A stretch of 64,000 bases of DNA from Oceanobacillus jordanicus (GTDB lineage: Bacteria; Bacillota; Bacilli; Bacillales; Amphibacillaceae), in assembly GCF_022095695.1 (NCBI RefSeq), contig NZ_JAIFZM010000002.1, forward strand, positions 248,001 to 312,000. Direction: 5' to 3'. Of the stretch, positions 27,012 through 36,728 are shown piece by piece. Every line of letters starts with the position of its first letter. Positions within the stretch are counted from its first letter, which is position 1. The notes below the pieces were generated by a model. That model was not told the DNA's origin, ran no database searches, and saw nothing but the letters and a program-made list of their open reading frames with translations. The position numbers and the translations under genes were made by a program.

Positions 27012-27877
27012 ATTTCCACTCCTATTTCCGTTAAATTCATTACCTTCCCACCAACTTTGACTCCAGTTACTACTAGCCCTTCAACTATTAATTCCACTAT
27101 TATTTCTGAAGGCTTTTTCATTGAATAACCCTGTTCCATTACAAATTGGTGATCACTTCCCATTTTGGTGTTTCCGTACTTGTGTAGATAACTAGCAAGG
27201 GCACCATTGGAAGTGCCAGTAGCTGACTCCTCACATATACCATATAATGGTGCAAAATTCCGGCAGTAAGCATTGGAGCCATAGAGAGATTCAAATGTAA
27301 AAACATGATATCCTATCGTATTATATTTACTGCTAATTCGGGATACTTCTTCAAAATTTGGTTTAATTGAATTTAATATGTCGATATTTTTTACAGGAAT
27401 AAGTATATCCCTGAGACCAGTTGAAACAATTTGCACTGGAAGTACATCTATCATTTCATTTTCTGTAATGTTCAAGGAATCAGCTATTTCCTTTTTATTT
27501 ACAGTCTCATAAAAACTTGGAACGTTTTGTTCCATCATAATAGATGAATCTTCTTTTACCTCCACACTTAAAATTCCTGCCTTTGTTTCTTGAAGAAATA
27601 TTCCAGGCTTTATTAAACCCTTACTTAAGAGTACATAAAATGCTGCGATGGTAGCGTGTCCACAAAGGTCTACCTCCTCTTCAGGGGTAAAAAACCTTAC
27701 TTTAAAATGTGCTGAATCTGACTTCATGACAAAGGCAGTCTCACTAAAACCAATTGCACCTGCAATCTTTTTCATACTTTTTTCTGATAAAGAATCCGCA
27801 TCAAGCACAACTCCGGCTGGATTGCCCCCTTCTAATGTTTTAGCAAATGAACTTACTGTATATACTTTTAATTTCAT
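27008..27877 (-). CDS. PhzF-family protein (isomerase/epimerase fold)
   Basis: A 289-residue member of the PhzF/DapF-like fold. It contains KVYTVSSFAKTLEGGNPAGV at the N-terminus, GFSETAFV with the family's catalytic-type glutamate (about residue 46), VDLCGHATIA, and CEESATGTSNGAL in the second lobe. PhzF itself isomerises a phenazine precursor; most Bacillus members have no known substrate and there are no phenazine genes here. It is followed by the small membrane gene with a 4-base overlap. Confidence 0.85.
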   Translation of the reverse strand: MKLKVYTVSSFAKTLEGGNPAGVVLDADSLSEKSMKKIAGAIGFSETAFVMKSDSAHFKVRFFTPEEEVDLCGHATIAAFYVLLSKGLIKPGIFLQETKAGILSVEVKEDSSIMMEQNVPSFYETVNKKEIADSLNITENEMIDVLPVQIVSTGLRDILIPVKNIDILNSIKPNFEEVSRISSKYNTIGYHVFTFESLYGSNAYCRNFAPLYGICEESATGTSNGALASYLHKYGNTKMGSDHQFVMEQGYSMKKPSEIIVELIVEGLVVTGVKVGGKVMNLTEIGVEI

Positions 27878-27884
27878 ATTTTAG

Positions 27885-28444
27885 TTCTCCTAAGCAATGA
27901 TTTTATCAACTATGCACATTATTCTATGACTTTGCTAATTTATCAAATTTTACTTTTCTCAATTTCCTTTTTTCGATCCGAATGATGCTAGTTCAAAGTG
28001 AACTGTCTCCCTTATCGGAAGAAATGGATGTTAATGTGTCAAATAAAGATTGCGCAGTACGTGTGAAGGGAGACAAAATCGACATCTTGGGCAATGTATT
28101 TTCACTTTCCCACTCAAAGATTCAAAAATTGGATGAGACGTTGTAGTTATGATGGATGCGGTGATAGCTTTTTAACTGTTTACTCCAACTCAAACATGTT
28201 CTGATAATTATTTTGTATAATTACGCTGTTCCATATCATGAATTTTTCATTTCGTTTTATATTTCGAATGATAAGGAGTAATCACTTCCTCAATTCCCCC
28301 AATGTCATAAAATTCAGCACATACAGCCTCAAAGACCCACGTTCTTTAACATATCGTATACCAAATAGTTTTCACGAAATTAGTGCAACATAAAGGAAAA
28401 ACTTATATACTAATCATCAATCAGAAAGATAAAGGAAGTGCGAT
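27885..28444. other. 560-bp gap with possible gene remnants
   Basis: On the + strand a 54-residue frame (27982-28146) encodes MDVNVSNKDCAVRVKGDKID and ends KIQKLDETL. On the minus strand near 28228-28330 a frame reads AEFYDIGGIEEVITPYHSKY. Neither has a good ribosome site and I recognise neither; both look like tails of lost genes. Confidence 0.35.
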
Positions 28445-29344
28445 ATGAGAGATTTTGGACTCATGGTACTGGGTACTTTTTTCTTTGCTTTTTCAGTAGC
28501 TATATTTGCAATGCCTAACTCTCTTGCGGAGGGCGGTATCCCCGGGCTATCCCTCTTACTTTATTTTGGTTTAGGTTGGTCTCCTGCATTGGTGGCCTTT
28601 CTTGCAAATGGGTTTATTTTATTAATTGGTTATCGTTACTTACCCAATGCGATGATAATAAAATCGATTGCTGCGATTTCGTTATTTTCTCTATTTCTGT
28701 TCCTGATGGAGGATTTAGGATCTGCGATGGGTGATCCTCTTCTTGCTGCCCTTTATGCCGGGGTATTCACTGGAATTGGTTTTGGTTTCGTTTTTCGTTC
28801 GGGAAGTACGATTGGTGGAACGTCCACAATTGCAAAAATGCTAAATTACAAATTTGGCTGGGAACTAACAACAGTAAACTTTGTGTTAGATGCTTTGGTT
28901 GTAGTAGGTGGAGTCTTAGTTATTGGTCCAATTTTAACATTATATACCGTAGTGGCTTTATTTATTGGGAAACGAGTGACGGACTACGTCTTAGAAGGGT
29001 TTGAGTCGAAAAAGATCGTTCATATATTCTCAGATTACAGCGAATCAGTAGCTCGCTCTATCCGAGGGAATCTTGGTGCTCATACAACGATTTTGGAAGG
29101 TAAAAATGATGAAAATGGGAAAGACGAGAATTTAATTTATGTGGTCGTTCCAAAACAGCAATTGTTTTATTTGAAAAAATTGGTCCGTGAGGTCGATGAA
29201 GAGGCGTTTACTGTTGTAAATACAGTAAAGGATGTGAGTGGTGGCTCGTTTGCAAAAGCTCACTATCCAACACAGAAAACATTTAGTAGTACAAAGAAAG
29301 AAAAACAGTACTATAGAAAGAAGCTGAAGGATGAGGAGGAATAG
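28445..29344 (+). CDS. YitT-family membrane protein
   Basis: This 299-residue protein starts with five hydrophobic segments: FGLMVLGTFFFAFSVAIFAM, then NSLAEGGIPGLSLLL, and SGSTIGGTSTIAKML. These are typical of the YitT membrane domain. A C-terminal DUF2179 domain of ~100 residues follows (KIVHIFSDYSESVARSIRGN). The family may transport small molecules, but no substrate is established. AAGGAAG precedes the ATG. Confidence 0.88.
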   Translation: MRDFGLMVLGTFFFAFSVAIFAMPNSLAEGGIPGLSLLLYFGLGWSPALVAFLANGFILLIGYRYLPNAMIIKSIAAISLFSLFLFLMEDLGSAMGDPLLAALYAGVFTGIGFGFVFRSGSTIGGTSTIAKMLNYKFGWELTTVNFVLDALVVVGGVLVIGPILTLYTVVALFIGKRVTDYVLEGFESKKIVHIFSDYSESVARSIRGNLGAHTTILEGKNDENGKDENLIYVVVPKQQLFYLKKLVREVDEEAFTVVNTVKDVSGGSFAKAHYPTQKTFSSTKKEKQYYRKKLKDEEE

Positions 29345-29347
29345 AAT

Positions 29348-29797
29348 ATGAATAGTTCATTTCAAGATGAAATAAAGAGTCTTTACCAAATACTAATAGA
29401 TACATGGAATAATCGGGATGCAGAAGGAATGGCTGCACAATTCGCAGTACAAGGAGTTCAAATTGGTTTTGATGGAAGTAAGGTAATTGGAAGAGAGGAA
29501 ATCTTATCGCACCTCGAACCTATCTTTGAAAACCACCCTACTGCTCCTTTTATAACGAAAGTTAAAGATATTCGTGCATTGGGGGCGGAGGCTGCAATTT
29601 TGCATGCTATTGCAGGGATGATTCCACCTGGGAAAACAGAAATTGAGCCCTCGGTAAATGCTCATCAAACGCTGGTTGCAGTTAAGAAAAATAATGCATG
29701 GCAAGTCGAGCTCTTTCAAAATACTCCTGCTCAATTTCATGGAAGACCTGAATTAGTTGAGCAAATGACAGATGAGCTAAACCAATTAATTAAATAA
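29348..29797 (+). CDS. SnoaL-like / SgcJ-family protein
   Basis: A 149-residue protein of the NTF2-like fold: a first helix LYQILIDTWNNRDAEGMAAQ, a strand region with GREEILSHLEPIF, and a C-terminal sheet ending VELFQNTPAQFHGRPELVEQ. Such proteins are small dimeric hydrolases, isomerases or binding proteins. It starts 3 bp after the YitT gene, so it is in the same operon. Specific function unknown. Confidence 0.72.
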   Translation: MNSSFQDEIKSLYQILIDTWNNRDAEGMAAQFAVQGVQIGFDGSKVIGREEILSHLEPIFENHPTAPFITKVKDIRALGAEAAILHAIAGMIPPGKTEIEPSVNAHQTLVAVKKNNAWQVELFQNTPAQFHGRPELVEQMTDELNQLIK

Positions 29798-29837
29798 CTA
29801 ATGACGTAGCTTCGTTAAATGGCCACAATAACAGGTA

Positions 29838-30401
29838 TTACAAATGTAACGCAAACACGTCCTGGTAATCATTTTCGTAAATCCAATTCCGAAGTACTTC
29901 ATTCCATATATGCTGCCCACACTCCACGGAGCAAGCTCTTTCGGCTGAATGGTATAAGCTAGGAAGGCAGGGGAAATCGATACCATAGTAGTGTTTATTA
30001 CCTTTTCTAGATGTTTTCTGACCGCATCCGCCACATGTAAAGTTCCAATCCCTCTTTAAGTTGGTTTTGAAATGTAATTGCTTCAAATTAGCATCCGGAA
30101 TCATGAGTTTTCCATTTTCTTTTTTCTGAAATTCTATCAGAAATGACAAGGAGGCAATACTTTTTTTTATATTTTCTTTGCGGATTACTTCCTCCATTCC
30201 CGGAACGGCATAAAATTCTGCAGCTTTCTCGATATCTTTCAGGAATTCCTTTCTTGCTTCTATTACCTCTTCTTTTGTCAGAACTAAGCCTTCTTTATCA
30301 CGGAAGGCTAATACCTCTTTTTTACCATAGTGACCTTCTACTGTTAAACGAAGTGGTGCTATATCATGGTAAAAAGATCTTTTTTCTTTATTAATTGGCA
30401 T
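29838..30401 (-). CDS. Conserved protein with a cysteine zinc-binding motif
   Basis: A 187-residue soluble protein. The N-terminal 100 residues are charged and helical (KEEVIEARKEFLKDIEKAAE). The second half has FTCGGCGQKTSRKGNKHYYG and later FPCLPSLYHSAERACSVECG, a set of paired cysteines suggesting a structural zinc site. No family is recognised. It is convergent with the SnoaL-like gene and has GGAGG before the ATG. Confidence 0.6.
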   Translation of the reverse strand: MPINKEKRSFYHDIAPLRLTVEGHYGKKEVLAFRDKEGLVLTKEEVIEARKEFLKDIEKAAEFYAVPGMEEVIRKENIKKSIASLSFLIEFQKKENGKLMIPDANLKQLHFKTNLKRDWNFTCGGCGQKTSRKGNKHYYGIDFPCLPSLYHSAERACSVECGQHIWNEVLRNWIYENDYQDVFALHL

Positions 30402-30631
30402 GACAAACCTCCTGAATTTTTAGTATTGTTTTAGTAACATATTTACAGTATGACACCTATGAAGCGTTCATTTTCTACGCCCCAGCCCCTTCCAAATACA
30501 GCCGTCTCCATTCCGCCTCGCCTGCTGCTATCCGTGTATCAAATTAGAAAAGCCAAGAATAGATTACTATTCTGTCGAATATAGATTATTATATTTGTAA
30601 GATGGATAAGTTGGCAGGAGGGGGCAGCCCC

Positions 30632-31870
30632 ATGAAATTAAGAGAGAACAGTAGCTTTGTTCGTTTTTGGATTGCATCGACCACTTCAAGCTTTGGTACA
30701 TATATTACAACGCTGGCTCTTCAGGTATTAGTTGTTGGTAATATGGGAGGCAGTGCTGTTGATGTTGGCTGGGTTTCAGCGTCTAGATGGATTCCGTACG
30801 TCCTGTTGGGGTTGATAGCGGGAGTTTTAATTGACCGTTTTCATCGCAAGACTGTATTGGTGATAACAGATATGGGGCGCGGCATTATCCTTGTCTGCAT
30901 TTGCTTATTGTCTATTCTAGGTGTAATCAGTATTGGCTGGCTAATGTTCCTGCTGGTGCTATTTGGTGCGTTGTCTCTTTTTCATGATAGTGCCTACCAG
31001 TCCTTTGTGCCACAATTGGTTCCTCGACGTTTATTAACACGTGCAAATGCACGGTTGGAACAAAGCGCAGCTGTTGCGGAAACGAGTGGTCCAGCTATAG
31101 GAGGGGGCCTTGTTTCCTTAATCGGTGCACCATTTGCCCTTCTTTTTGATGCCTTATCCTATTTATTTTCAGGTGTATTAATGGCATCAATTAAACATCA
31201 GCCCGTAAACAAGGTGAAGACGGGACCACTTGGTCAGCAAATCAAGGAAGGTTTGCGCTGGGTCTACCAGCACCAATACCTTCGTACACTCGCTTTAAAT
31301 ACGCACGCCTGGTTTCTCTTTCATAGCATGACGATGACGATTCTCGTATCGATTGTTTTAATTGAGCTTGGCTTTGATGCCTCCCTTCTAGGGTATATCC
31401 TTGCCGCTGCAGGTGTTGGTGCGGTCGCAGGAACCTCTCTATCTCCGCGAGTCGGTGTGCGCTTTGGTGTCGGGCGTGCCATGGCTTTTTCTCGAATTCT
31501 CTATGGTCCAGCAGTTGTCTTTATGGCGCTAGCTCTAGCAGTTAACATCTCCGACTCGCAATACATAGCGCTCCTATTTGTGGTTTTAGGGCAGCTCTTT
31601 TACGGATTTGCCATGGGAATCGAGGGGCCGCTTGAAATGGGGTACCGGCAGTATATCACGCCGTCTCACTTGCAAGGTCGCATGAATGCGACACTGCGAT
31701 CCATCAACCGTAGTGCAGTCGTTATCGGTGCTCCACTAGGAGGAGCCCTTGCTGACGGGCTAGGTTTCACAACGGCTTTATGGATTTCGATAGCTGGACT
31801 AACTGTATGTGGGTTATGGTTTAGTCTCTCACCAATGCGAAATGCTAGAATAGAAGATGATGAAACGTAA
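30632..31870 (+). CDS. MFS transporter, EntS/transmembrane-secretion-effector type
   Basis: A 412-residue, 12-helix major facilitator. The N-terminus reads FVRFWIASTTSSFGTYITTL, helix 2-3 loop contains GVLIDRFHRKTVLV, and the mid region has LFDALSYLFSGVLMASI, all common in the MFS_3 group of exporters. GGAGGGGG lies ~8 bases before the ATG at 30632; a start ten codons upstream would place that site inside the gene. Substrate is unknown; a drug or siderophore exporter is most likely. Confidence 0.85.
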   Translation: MKLRENSSFVRFWIASTTSSFGTYITTLALQVLVVGNMGGSAVDVGWVSASRWIPYVLLGLIAGVLIDRFHRKTVLVITDMGRGIILVCICLLSILGVISIGWLMFLLVLFGALSLFHDSAYQSFVPQLVPRRLLTRANARLEQSAAVAETSGPAIGGGLVSLIGAPFALLFDALSYLFSGVLMASIKHQPVNKVKTGPLGQQIKEGLRWVYQHQYLRTLALNTHAWFLFHSMTMTILVSIVLIELGFDASLLGYILAAAGVGAVAGTSLSPRVGVRFGVGRAMAFSRILYGPAVVFMALALAVNISDSQYIALLFVVLGQLFYGFAMGIEGPLEMGYRQYITPSHLQGRMNATLRSINRSAVVIGAPLGGALADGLGFTTALWISIAGLTVCGLWFSLSPMRNARIEDDET

Positions 31871-31899
31871 CATGCATTGACTAATAAAACTATGACTGA

Positions 31900-32394
31900 C
31901 TACGCGTGCGTTCTTCTTAAATTCTTTCTCGCTTCTTTCCCCCAACTCTTCACAGCTTCCACACTCACATTTTCCTGTGCAGCAATTTCCTTAATGGGCA
32001 TACCTAATAAAACGGCATGATAAAACCATTTCCACTGTTTTTCGGTAAGAAGGGATTTTATTTCCTTTAGTAGTTGTGGGATATCGTTATATGTTACGGG
32101 AGGAGCGGCTTTTGGTAATAAGGGAGCTTGGATTTCGAGATAGTTTTGTTGCTTGAGGGAGTCGTTCGTTTCCTTTCGAAGCAGGTCGATGAGTTTATGG
32201 CGAATGGTGTAATTGAAGTAGGTGGCCATGGGGCCTTTGTCAGGGTTGTACTTCTCATAGGCCTGCCACATGGCGATCAGCCCTTCTTGGTAGTATTCCT
32301 TATGGGGGTCTTGGAGATTAAGCTTGTGGATGTGGTAATGAATGCGTCGCTTGTTCTGCTCGTAAATTTCTTCAAAGGTGTAGGGTTTTGACAT
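31900..32394 (-). CDS. Sigma-70-family RNA polymerase sigma factor
   Basis: A 164-residue alternative sigma-like factor. Region 2 is seen as LQDPHKEYYQEGLIAMWQAY followed by YFNYTIRHKLIDLLRKE. A region-4 helix-turn-helix lies at the C-terminus (MPIKEIAAQENVSVEAVKSW). It lies downstream of a truncated XRE regulator on the same strand. A decayed fragment of a related gene is at 23664. No anti-sigma gene is adjacent. Its promoter targets are unknown. Confidence 0.8.
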   Translation of the reverse strand: MSKPYTFEEIYEQNKRRIHYHIHKLNLQDPHKEYYQEGLIAMWQAYEKYNPDKGPMATYFNYTIRHKLIDLLRKETNDSLKQQNYLEIQAPLLPKAAPPVTYNDIPQLLKEIKSLLTEKQWKWFYHAVLLGMPIKEIAAQENVSVEAVKSWGKEARKNLRRTHA

Positions 32395-32469
32395 GAAATG
32401 CCTCCTTTAGTGGATTGGAGAGGGGGAGATGCCATTTCTGTCTTGGTGAAGAGGGGGAGAACGGGGATG

Positions 32470-32778
32470 CTAGTCTTCTTTCTTTGCTGCTTGCTGCACC
32501 TGCCAGTAGAAGTAGTGGGAGAGGTCGTGAAGCTCCTTTTTCCCTAGCTTGGTCCAACTGTTCACATCTAATAGAAACGGCTGCTTATATCCTGCGTCTT
32601 CCAATAGATTGAGAACGTCATTTATTTTGCGGTAGTTTTTTAAATAAACTGGTTCTTCTCCTCGTAACAGGGAATCAATCGGCACCTGAAAAAGATCGGC
32701 TATCTGGATGAGCGCTTCATAGCTTGGCCTGCGTTCTTCTCTTTCATATTTTCCAAATGCATTTTGGGAATATCCCAA
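32470..32778 (-). pseudogene. XRE-family regulator lacking its first helix
   Basis: The frame encodes GYSQNAFGKYEREERRPSYE, the second half of an XRE helix-turn-helix, followed by LIQIADLFQVPIDSLLRGEE and a helical tail. The usual first ~20 residues are missing: in-frame sequence extends only to TTKLG-like codons before a TAA, and there is no ATG or ribosome site. A TTG could start a 102-residue protein, but half of the DNA-binding motif would be gone. Probably truncated by a deletion near 32800. Confidence 0.6.
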
Positions 32779-32883
32779 TTTGGTTGAAAGGAAGATTATT
32801 TAAGAAAGTAGCTGGTCGATAGAATGTTAGAAAATACCAAGCAAAAAGACGCCCTCTTATTAAAGAAAGCGCCCGAGTTAACT

Positions 32884-33279
32884 TCATTTTTTAGTTCTCT
32901 TTTTTTGTGTCTTTTCATCCAAAATGGAACGTAAATCTTTAATGTCCTCTTCTGACAAAGAATCCTCCTGAATGAACTGAACCAGCATAGACTTTAACGT
33001 TCCGCCATAAATTCGCTTAACAAAAGACTGTGCTTCGGCACGTTGACACTCATCTTGCGAATAAAGAGGGAAAAAAGTATAGACCCTCTGCTCTTTGTTG
33101 ACGCCGACAACCTTTTTTTGGGTAAGACGATCCAAGAGTGTGCGTACGGTTTTCTTCTTCCAGTCTGTATGCTTCTGCAAGGAAGAGATAATCTCACTGG
33201 CAGTTTGCGGGGCCTTTTTCCAGAGCACATGCATAACTTCCCATTCTGATTCTGAAATATTGGGGATTTTCTTTGACAT
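32884..33279 (-). CDS. blaI: BlaI/MecI-family penicillinase repressor
   Basis: A 131-residue winged-helix repressor. ISESEWEVMHVLWKKAPQTA and KKTVRTLLDRLTQKKVVGVN are the DNA-binding core of BlaI/MecI; the C-terminal helices (from ~80) mediate dimerisation and contain the cleavable region. It follows blaR1 by 42 bp on the same strand. It should repress the divergent beta-lactamase gene and its own operon until inactivated after BlaR1 activation. Confidence 0.92.
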   Translation of the reverse strand: MSKKIPNISESEWEVMHVLWKKAPQTASEIISSLQKHTDWKKKTVRTLLDRLTQKKVVGVNKEQRVYTFFPLYSQDECQRAEAQSFVKRIYGGTLKSMLVQFIQEDSLSEEDIKDLRSILDEKTQKKRTKK

Positions 33280-33321
33280 CCTTTTTCCTCTCTCCTTCTA
33301 TGGACGCTTGAATCAGACCAC

Positions 33322-35136
33322 TCATCCTTCTATTCCATGGATGATTTCTTTATCCCTCAAAATAGATAAGGTAATGTTTGCTGCTTTGCTTCCATCACTA
33401 TTATCTTCATTTTGAATATTTGTTGCAAAAAAGTAGGTGTTTTCCTTGGTCTCTATATACCCAATGAACCATCCGTTGACATTCTTTCCATTCACAGTGC
33501 CTGTCCCCGTTTTACCGGATAGCTTTTCTCCATCACGTTCCTCTAATTTAATGATATCTTTAACGGTTTTGATATTTTTTTCATCAAATTCAAACGCGTT
33601 TGTATAGAATGCCTTTAGTAATTGTACCTGTTCTACTGGAGATATTTTTAATGAAGATTCGAGCCAATATTCTTCTATTCCACCGGAAAGATCACCATTA
33701 CCGTAGCTAATTTGTTTAAGGTAGGCTTGAATGGTATCTTGTTGTATTTCTTTATCCAATTTCTGAAAATACCAGGTAACAGAATGTTTCATTGCTGAAG
33801 ATAAAGATTGATTCTTATTCCATGCTTCATATGGATACATTGTTCCATCCCAAGGGATTTGTGAATTATCATTCGATACAACACCTGTCTCCAATCCGAG
33901 CAGCGCGCTATAAATCTTGTAAGTAGAATCTGGAGAAATCCTCCGTGTGCTCTTACTCTGATTATGGATATGATACGTATCAGCTTGCATGTCATATAAG
34001 ACAAAGCTCCCATCGTATCCAGTAAAATATTCGCTCAGATCCTCATAGACCGTGCGTTCCTCATTAAAATCATAACGACTACTGTCATCAGCCATTACAG
34101 AAACCAAGGGTGCCTGACTTACTACAAATACTCCGACGAGGAGAAAGATGGAGACGCTCTTCAGCTTCAAGCCCATTGATTCCGTTGTAAAGGAGGCAAT
34201 TTTTTCAATACGTTTTTTTATTTGCCCTTTATAACCGTTCAGTTCATTTGCCAACCCGATGTTCTTCGGGTTGGATGCTTTGTCTACAAAATTAATAATG
34301 GTATTGCCATATTCTTGATAGCAGGGCTCATCCAGAGTATGTAAAACAGCACTATCACAAGCTATCTCTCGATCCACTTTCATTTCTTTAAATGCCACCC
34401 AAACTAGCGGATGAAACCAGTACAAAATCTGATAAACAATAATAAAGTAATTTGACACAATGTCTTTATATTTATAATGATTCAGTTCATGCAAGAAAAT
34501 GTACTGAATTTCCTTCATAGTCATCCATTCTTCAACCCGGGAAGGCAGCACCACATAGGTCTTAAATAGACCAAATGTCATAGGAGATTTCACAAGGGTT
34601 GATTCCCTTACAATTACACGTCCCGTTATATTTAAACGATGCTTACAATGTATAAATAATCTTAGAACTTCTTTATTTTTGGGAACAGTTGCCGTGGATT
34701 TGATTTTCTTTAACATGAACCACCCTTGGAAAGTTAGAACAGCCATGACTAACATTCCTGCAATCCATATGCTGGCTAGTAGTATATTTAGGAATTCTAC
34801 ATCAATTCGATTTACGGATAGCGTAAAGTCTTGCATCCAGCTGGGATTTCCCACCACTGCAGTGTCACTGGTGGTTATAGAAGGGCTGACTTCATCGTTT
34901 AGGTTAACGTCTAATGAAGTGAAAAAGTTTCCAAAATCAATTAAATGTTTTGGCAAAAAAGGAAGCGTTAATGCAATTAGAAATAAAAACCATAGATTAT
35001 ATTGCCATTTCGCTGATAGCTGATTTTGAAACATTTTTTTAACTAGCTTAATAACCGCAAGCGTAATAGAAGAAACTAGCAAACTTATTACAAGGTAAGT
35101 TAAGACCAAGCTGATCACCTCCGTTTTCGCCCCCAC
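33322..35136 (-). CDS. blaR1: BlaR1 beta-lactam sensor/metalloprotease
   Basis: A 604-residue integral membrane sensor. The N-terminal half has several membrane segments and an M56 protease domain with the zinc motif FLHELNHYKYKD. The extracellular C-terminal half is a penicillin-binding domain with S-T-Y-K (PDSTYKIYSALLG) and SGKTGTGTVNG. Acylation of the serine by a beta-lactam triggers the protease, which relieves BlaI repression. It is divergent from the beta-lactamase gene at 35446 and co-directional with blaI. Confidence 0.93.
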   Translation of the reverse strand: MGAKTEVISLVLTYLVISLLVSSITLAVIKLVKKMFQNQLSAKWQYNLWFLFLIALTLPFLPKHLIDFGNFFTSLDVNLNDEVSPSITTSDTAVVGNPSWMQDFTLSVNRIDVEFLNILLASIWIAGMLVMAVLTFQGWFMLKKIKSTATVPKNKEVLRLFIHCKHRLNITGRVIVRESTLVKSPMTFGLFKTYVVLPSRVEEWMTMKEIQYIFLHELNHYKYKDIVSNYFIIVYQILYWFHPLVWVAFKEMKVDREIACDSAVLHTLDEPCYQEYGNTIINFVDKASNPKNIGLANELNGYKGQIKKRIEKIASFTTESMGLKLKSVSIFLLVGVFVVSQAPLVSVMADDSSRYDFNEERTVYEDLSEYFTGYDGSFVLYDMQADTYHIHNQSKSTRRISPDSTYKIYSALLGLETGVVSNDNSQIPWDGTMYPYEAWNKNQSLSSAMKHSVTWYFQKLDKEIQQDTIQAYLKQISYGNGDLSGGIEEYWLESSLKISPVEQVQLLKAFYTNAFEFDEKNIKTVKDIIKLEERDGEKLSGKTGTGTVNGKNVNGWFIGYIETKENTYFFATNIQNEDNSDGSKAANITLSILRDKEIIHGIEG

Positions 35137-35268
35137 TTACAATCCTAACATTCTTTAATTAAATGATCGAAGAGCCTTTATTTTAACATTTAATGACCAG
35201 TTTATCACTTCCAATCTTTTTATGTTGACTGTATACAGAGGTATTGAGGCATCTAAATAAACGAAGTA

Positions 35269-35312
35269 TTGACATTATGAGACTACAGATGTAAGATTGG
35301 ACTACATTCGTA
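35269..35312 (+). promoter_or_regulatory. Beta-lactamase promoter with two BlaI-like operators
   Basis: TTGACA (35269-35274), a 17-base spacer and TAAGAT (35292-35297) form a good sigma-A promoter. TACAGATGTA (35284-35293) sits between the two elements and TACATTCGTA (35303-35312) just downstream. Both have the TACA...TGTA dyad of BlaI sites. A further palindrome CTGTATACAG (35229-35238) may serve the divergent blaR1-blaI promoter. Confidence 0.65.
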
Positions 35313-35445
35313 ATCATGTTTCAGGAAGGAGGGAAATCTGAGAAATTAGAATGTATGTTAGACAACAGGGGAATCGCCGAACGAACTATTCAATTAGTTT
35401 AAGAAACCCAGATTTATTTAATAGATATAGAAAGAGGTCATATAC

Positions 35446-36369
35446 ATGAAAAATAAAACTAGGTTTAGTATGAATAAAGTAATATTGCTAATGTTGTTAC
35501 TAGCCCTGATTTCGCTCGTAGCTTGTGCGGATGCTGACAGTTCAACCGACACTTCATCAAAAGAGGAGAACGAAAACGGACAAAGTGCTAAGCTAGATGA
35601 GCAGTTCGCTGCATTGGAGGATGACTTTGACGCACAACTTGGTGTTTTTGCGCTTGATACAGGATCGAATCAGACGATCGCATATCGAGCTGAGGAACGT
35701 TTTGCCTTTTCGTCAACATACAAGGCTTTGGCCGGAGCCTTTGTGCTAAAGCAGAACACGTTAGAAGAGCTTAACGAAGTGATGACATATACGGAAGATG
35801 ACCTGGTTCCCTACTCGCCTGTTACTGAGAAGCACGTTGATACGGGCATGACTCTTTTAGATATTGGGGAAGCGGCAGTCCGCACAAGTGACAACACCGC
35901 TGGAAATCTTTTATTTGAAGCATTGGGTGGACCAGCTGTATTTGAGGAAGCGCTAAGAGAAATTGGCGATGATGTTACACAGTCTGACCGATACGAAACA
36001 GAATTGAATGAGTTCAATCCAGAAGATACCCGTGACACCAGCACACCTAAAGCCCTGGCCACCAATCTTAAGAAGTTTGCGGTAGGCGACTTGCTTCCAG
36101 ACGAAAAACTTGAACTATTCACGGATTGGCTCCAAGGCAATGCGACAGGTGATACATTGATTCGTGCCGGCGCACCTGATGGCTGGGTGGTCGGTGATAA
36201 GAGTGGAGCCGGAACACACGGAACGAGAAATGACATTGCAGTTGTCTGGCCGCCAGATAGAGAACCAATCGTCATTGCAATAATGTCCCGCCATGATACC
36301 GAGGATGCTGACTATGACGACGCGCTAATCGCGGAGGCTGCTAAAGTTGTTTTTGACGCGTTGAAGTGA
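35446..36369 (+). CDS. bla: Class A beta-lactamase, lipoprotein form
   Basis: A 307-residue class A serine beta-lactamase that hydrolyses penicillins. All catalytic motifs are present: STYK (S90, K93), SDN (148-150), E184-x-x-L-N and KSG (252-254). The N-terminus is a lipoprotein signal with LVAC (C27) and an acidic linker, so it is membrane-anchored outside the cell. It resembles chromosomal penicillinases of environmental Bacillaceae. Control by blaR1-blaI and the operator above is expected. Confidence 0.94.
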   Translation: MKNKTRFSMNKVILLMLLLALISLVACADADSSTDTSSKEENENGQSAKLDEQFAALEDDFDAQLGVFALDTGSNQTIAYRAEERFAFSSTYKALAGAFVLKQNTLEELNEVMTYTEDDLVPYSPVTEKHVDTGMTLLDIGEAAVRTSDNTAGNLLFEALGGPAVFEEALREIGDDVTQSDRYETELNEFNPEDTRDTSTPKALATNLKKFAVGDLLPDEKLELFTDWLQGNATGDTLIRAGAPDGWVVGDKSGAGTHGTRNDIAVVWPPDREPIVIAIMSRHDTEDADYDDALIAEAAKVVFDALK

Positions 36370-36401
36370 TCATGGGGAGTAGGTAAAGAACAAGGGATTT
36401 A

Positions 36402-36559
36402 TTCCGGAGCAACCGTCCGTAAGACTCCCACTTCTAAACATGAAGAGAAACCGTTAGTTTTTAGTGGGAGTAAACGGCCGCTAACACCCCGGTTCGTTCA
36501 ACTAACAATCAGTGGGGGGAAGAACGAAAATCCCCACTGATTGAAGTTTCACTTTATGG
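36402..36559 (+). repeat. Repeat A, full copy
   Basis: Starts with TTCCGGAGCAACCGTCCGTA and ends GTTTCACTTTAT. The outer and inner arms of hairpin 1 and CAGTGGGG/CCCCACTG of hairpin 2 are kept despite many base changes versus the 26424 copy. It sits directly after the beta-lactamase gene. Confidence 0.85.
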
Positions 36560-36627
36560 ATAGATTGCGTTATTGTTTTTTACAAACGGACCATATTGTT
36601 GAATAACACTATATGCTAATTCACAAG

Positions 36628-36673
36628 AAAAACATCTATTTTGCATTCTAATTCAAAATGGATGTTTTTTTGT
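36628..36673 (+). terminator. Hairpin terminator
   Basis: Arms 36628-36643 (AAAAACATCTATTTTG) and 36654-36669 pair with one G-U, followed by TTTTGTTTT. It separates the bla region from the TetR cassette. Confidence 0.8.
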
Positions 36674-36728
36674 TTTGGTTTTTAATTAATCTTTATTTCA
36701 TAACCATACCTGTATTTTCTGAATCTTA

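Noticed and set aside
33043..35023. Several frames antisense to blaI-blaR1
   Set aside because: They lie fully inside well-supported genes, lack ribosome sites and show no family pattern.
35351..35449. A 32-codon frame whose TGA overlaps the bla start codon
   Set aside because: No ribosome site at the right distance and no conserved feature; the overlap may be chance, though a leader function cannot be fully excluded.
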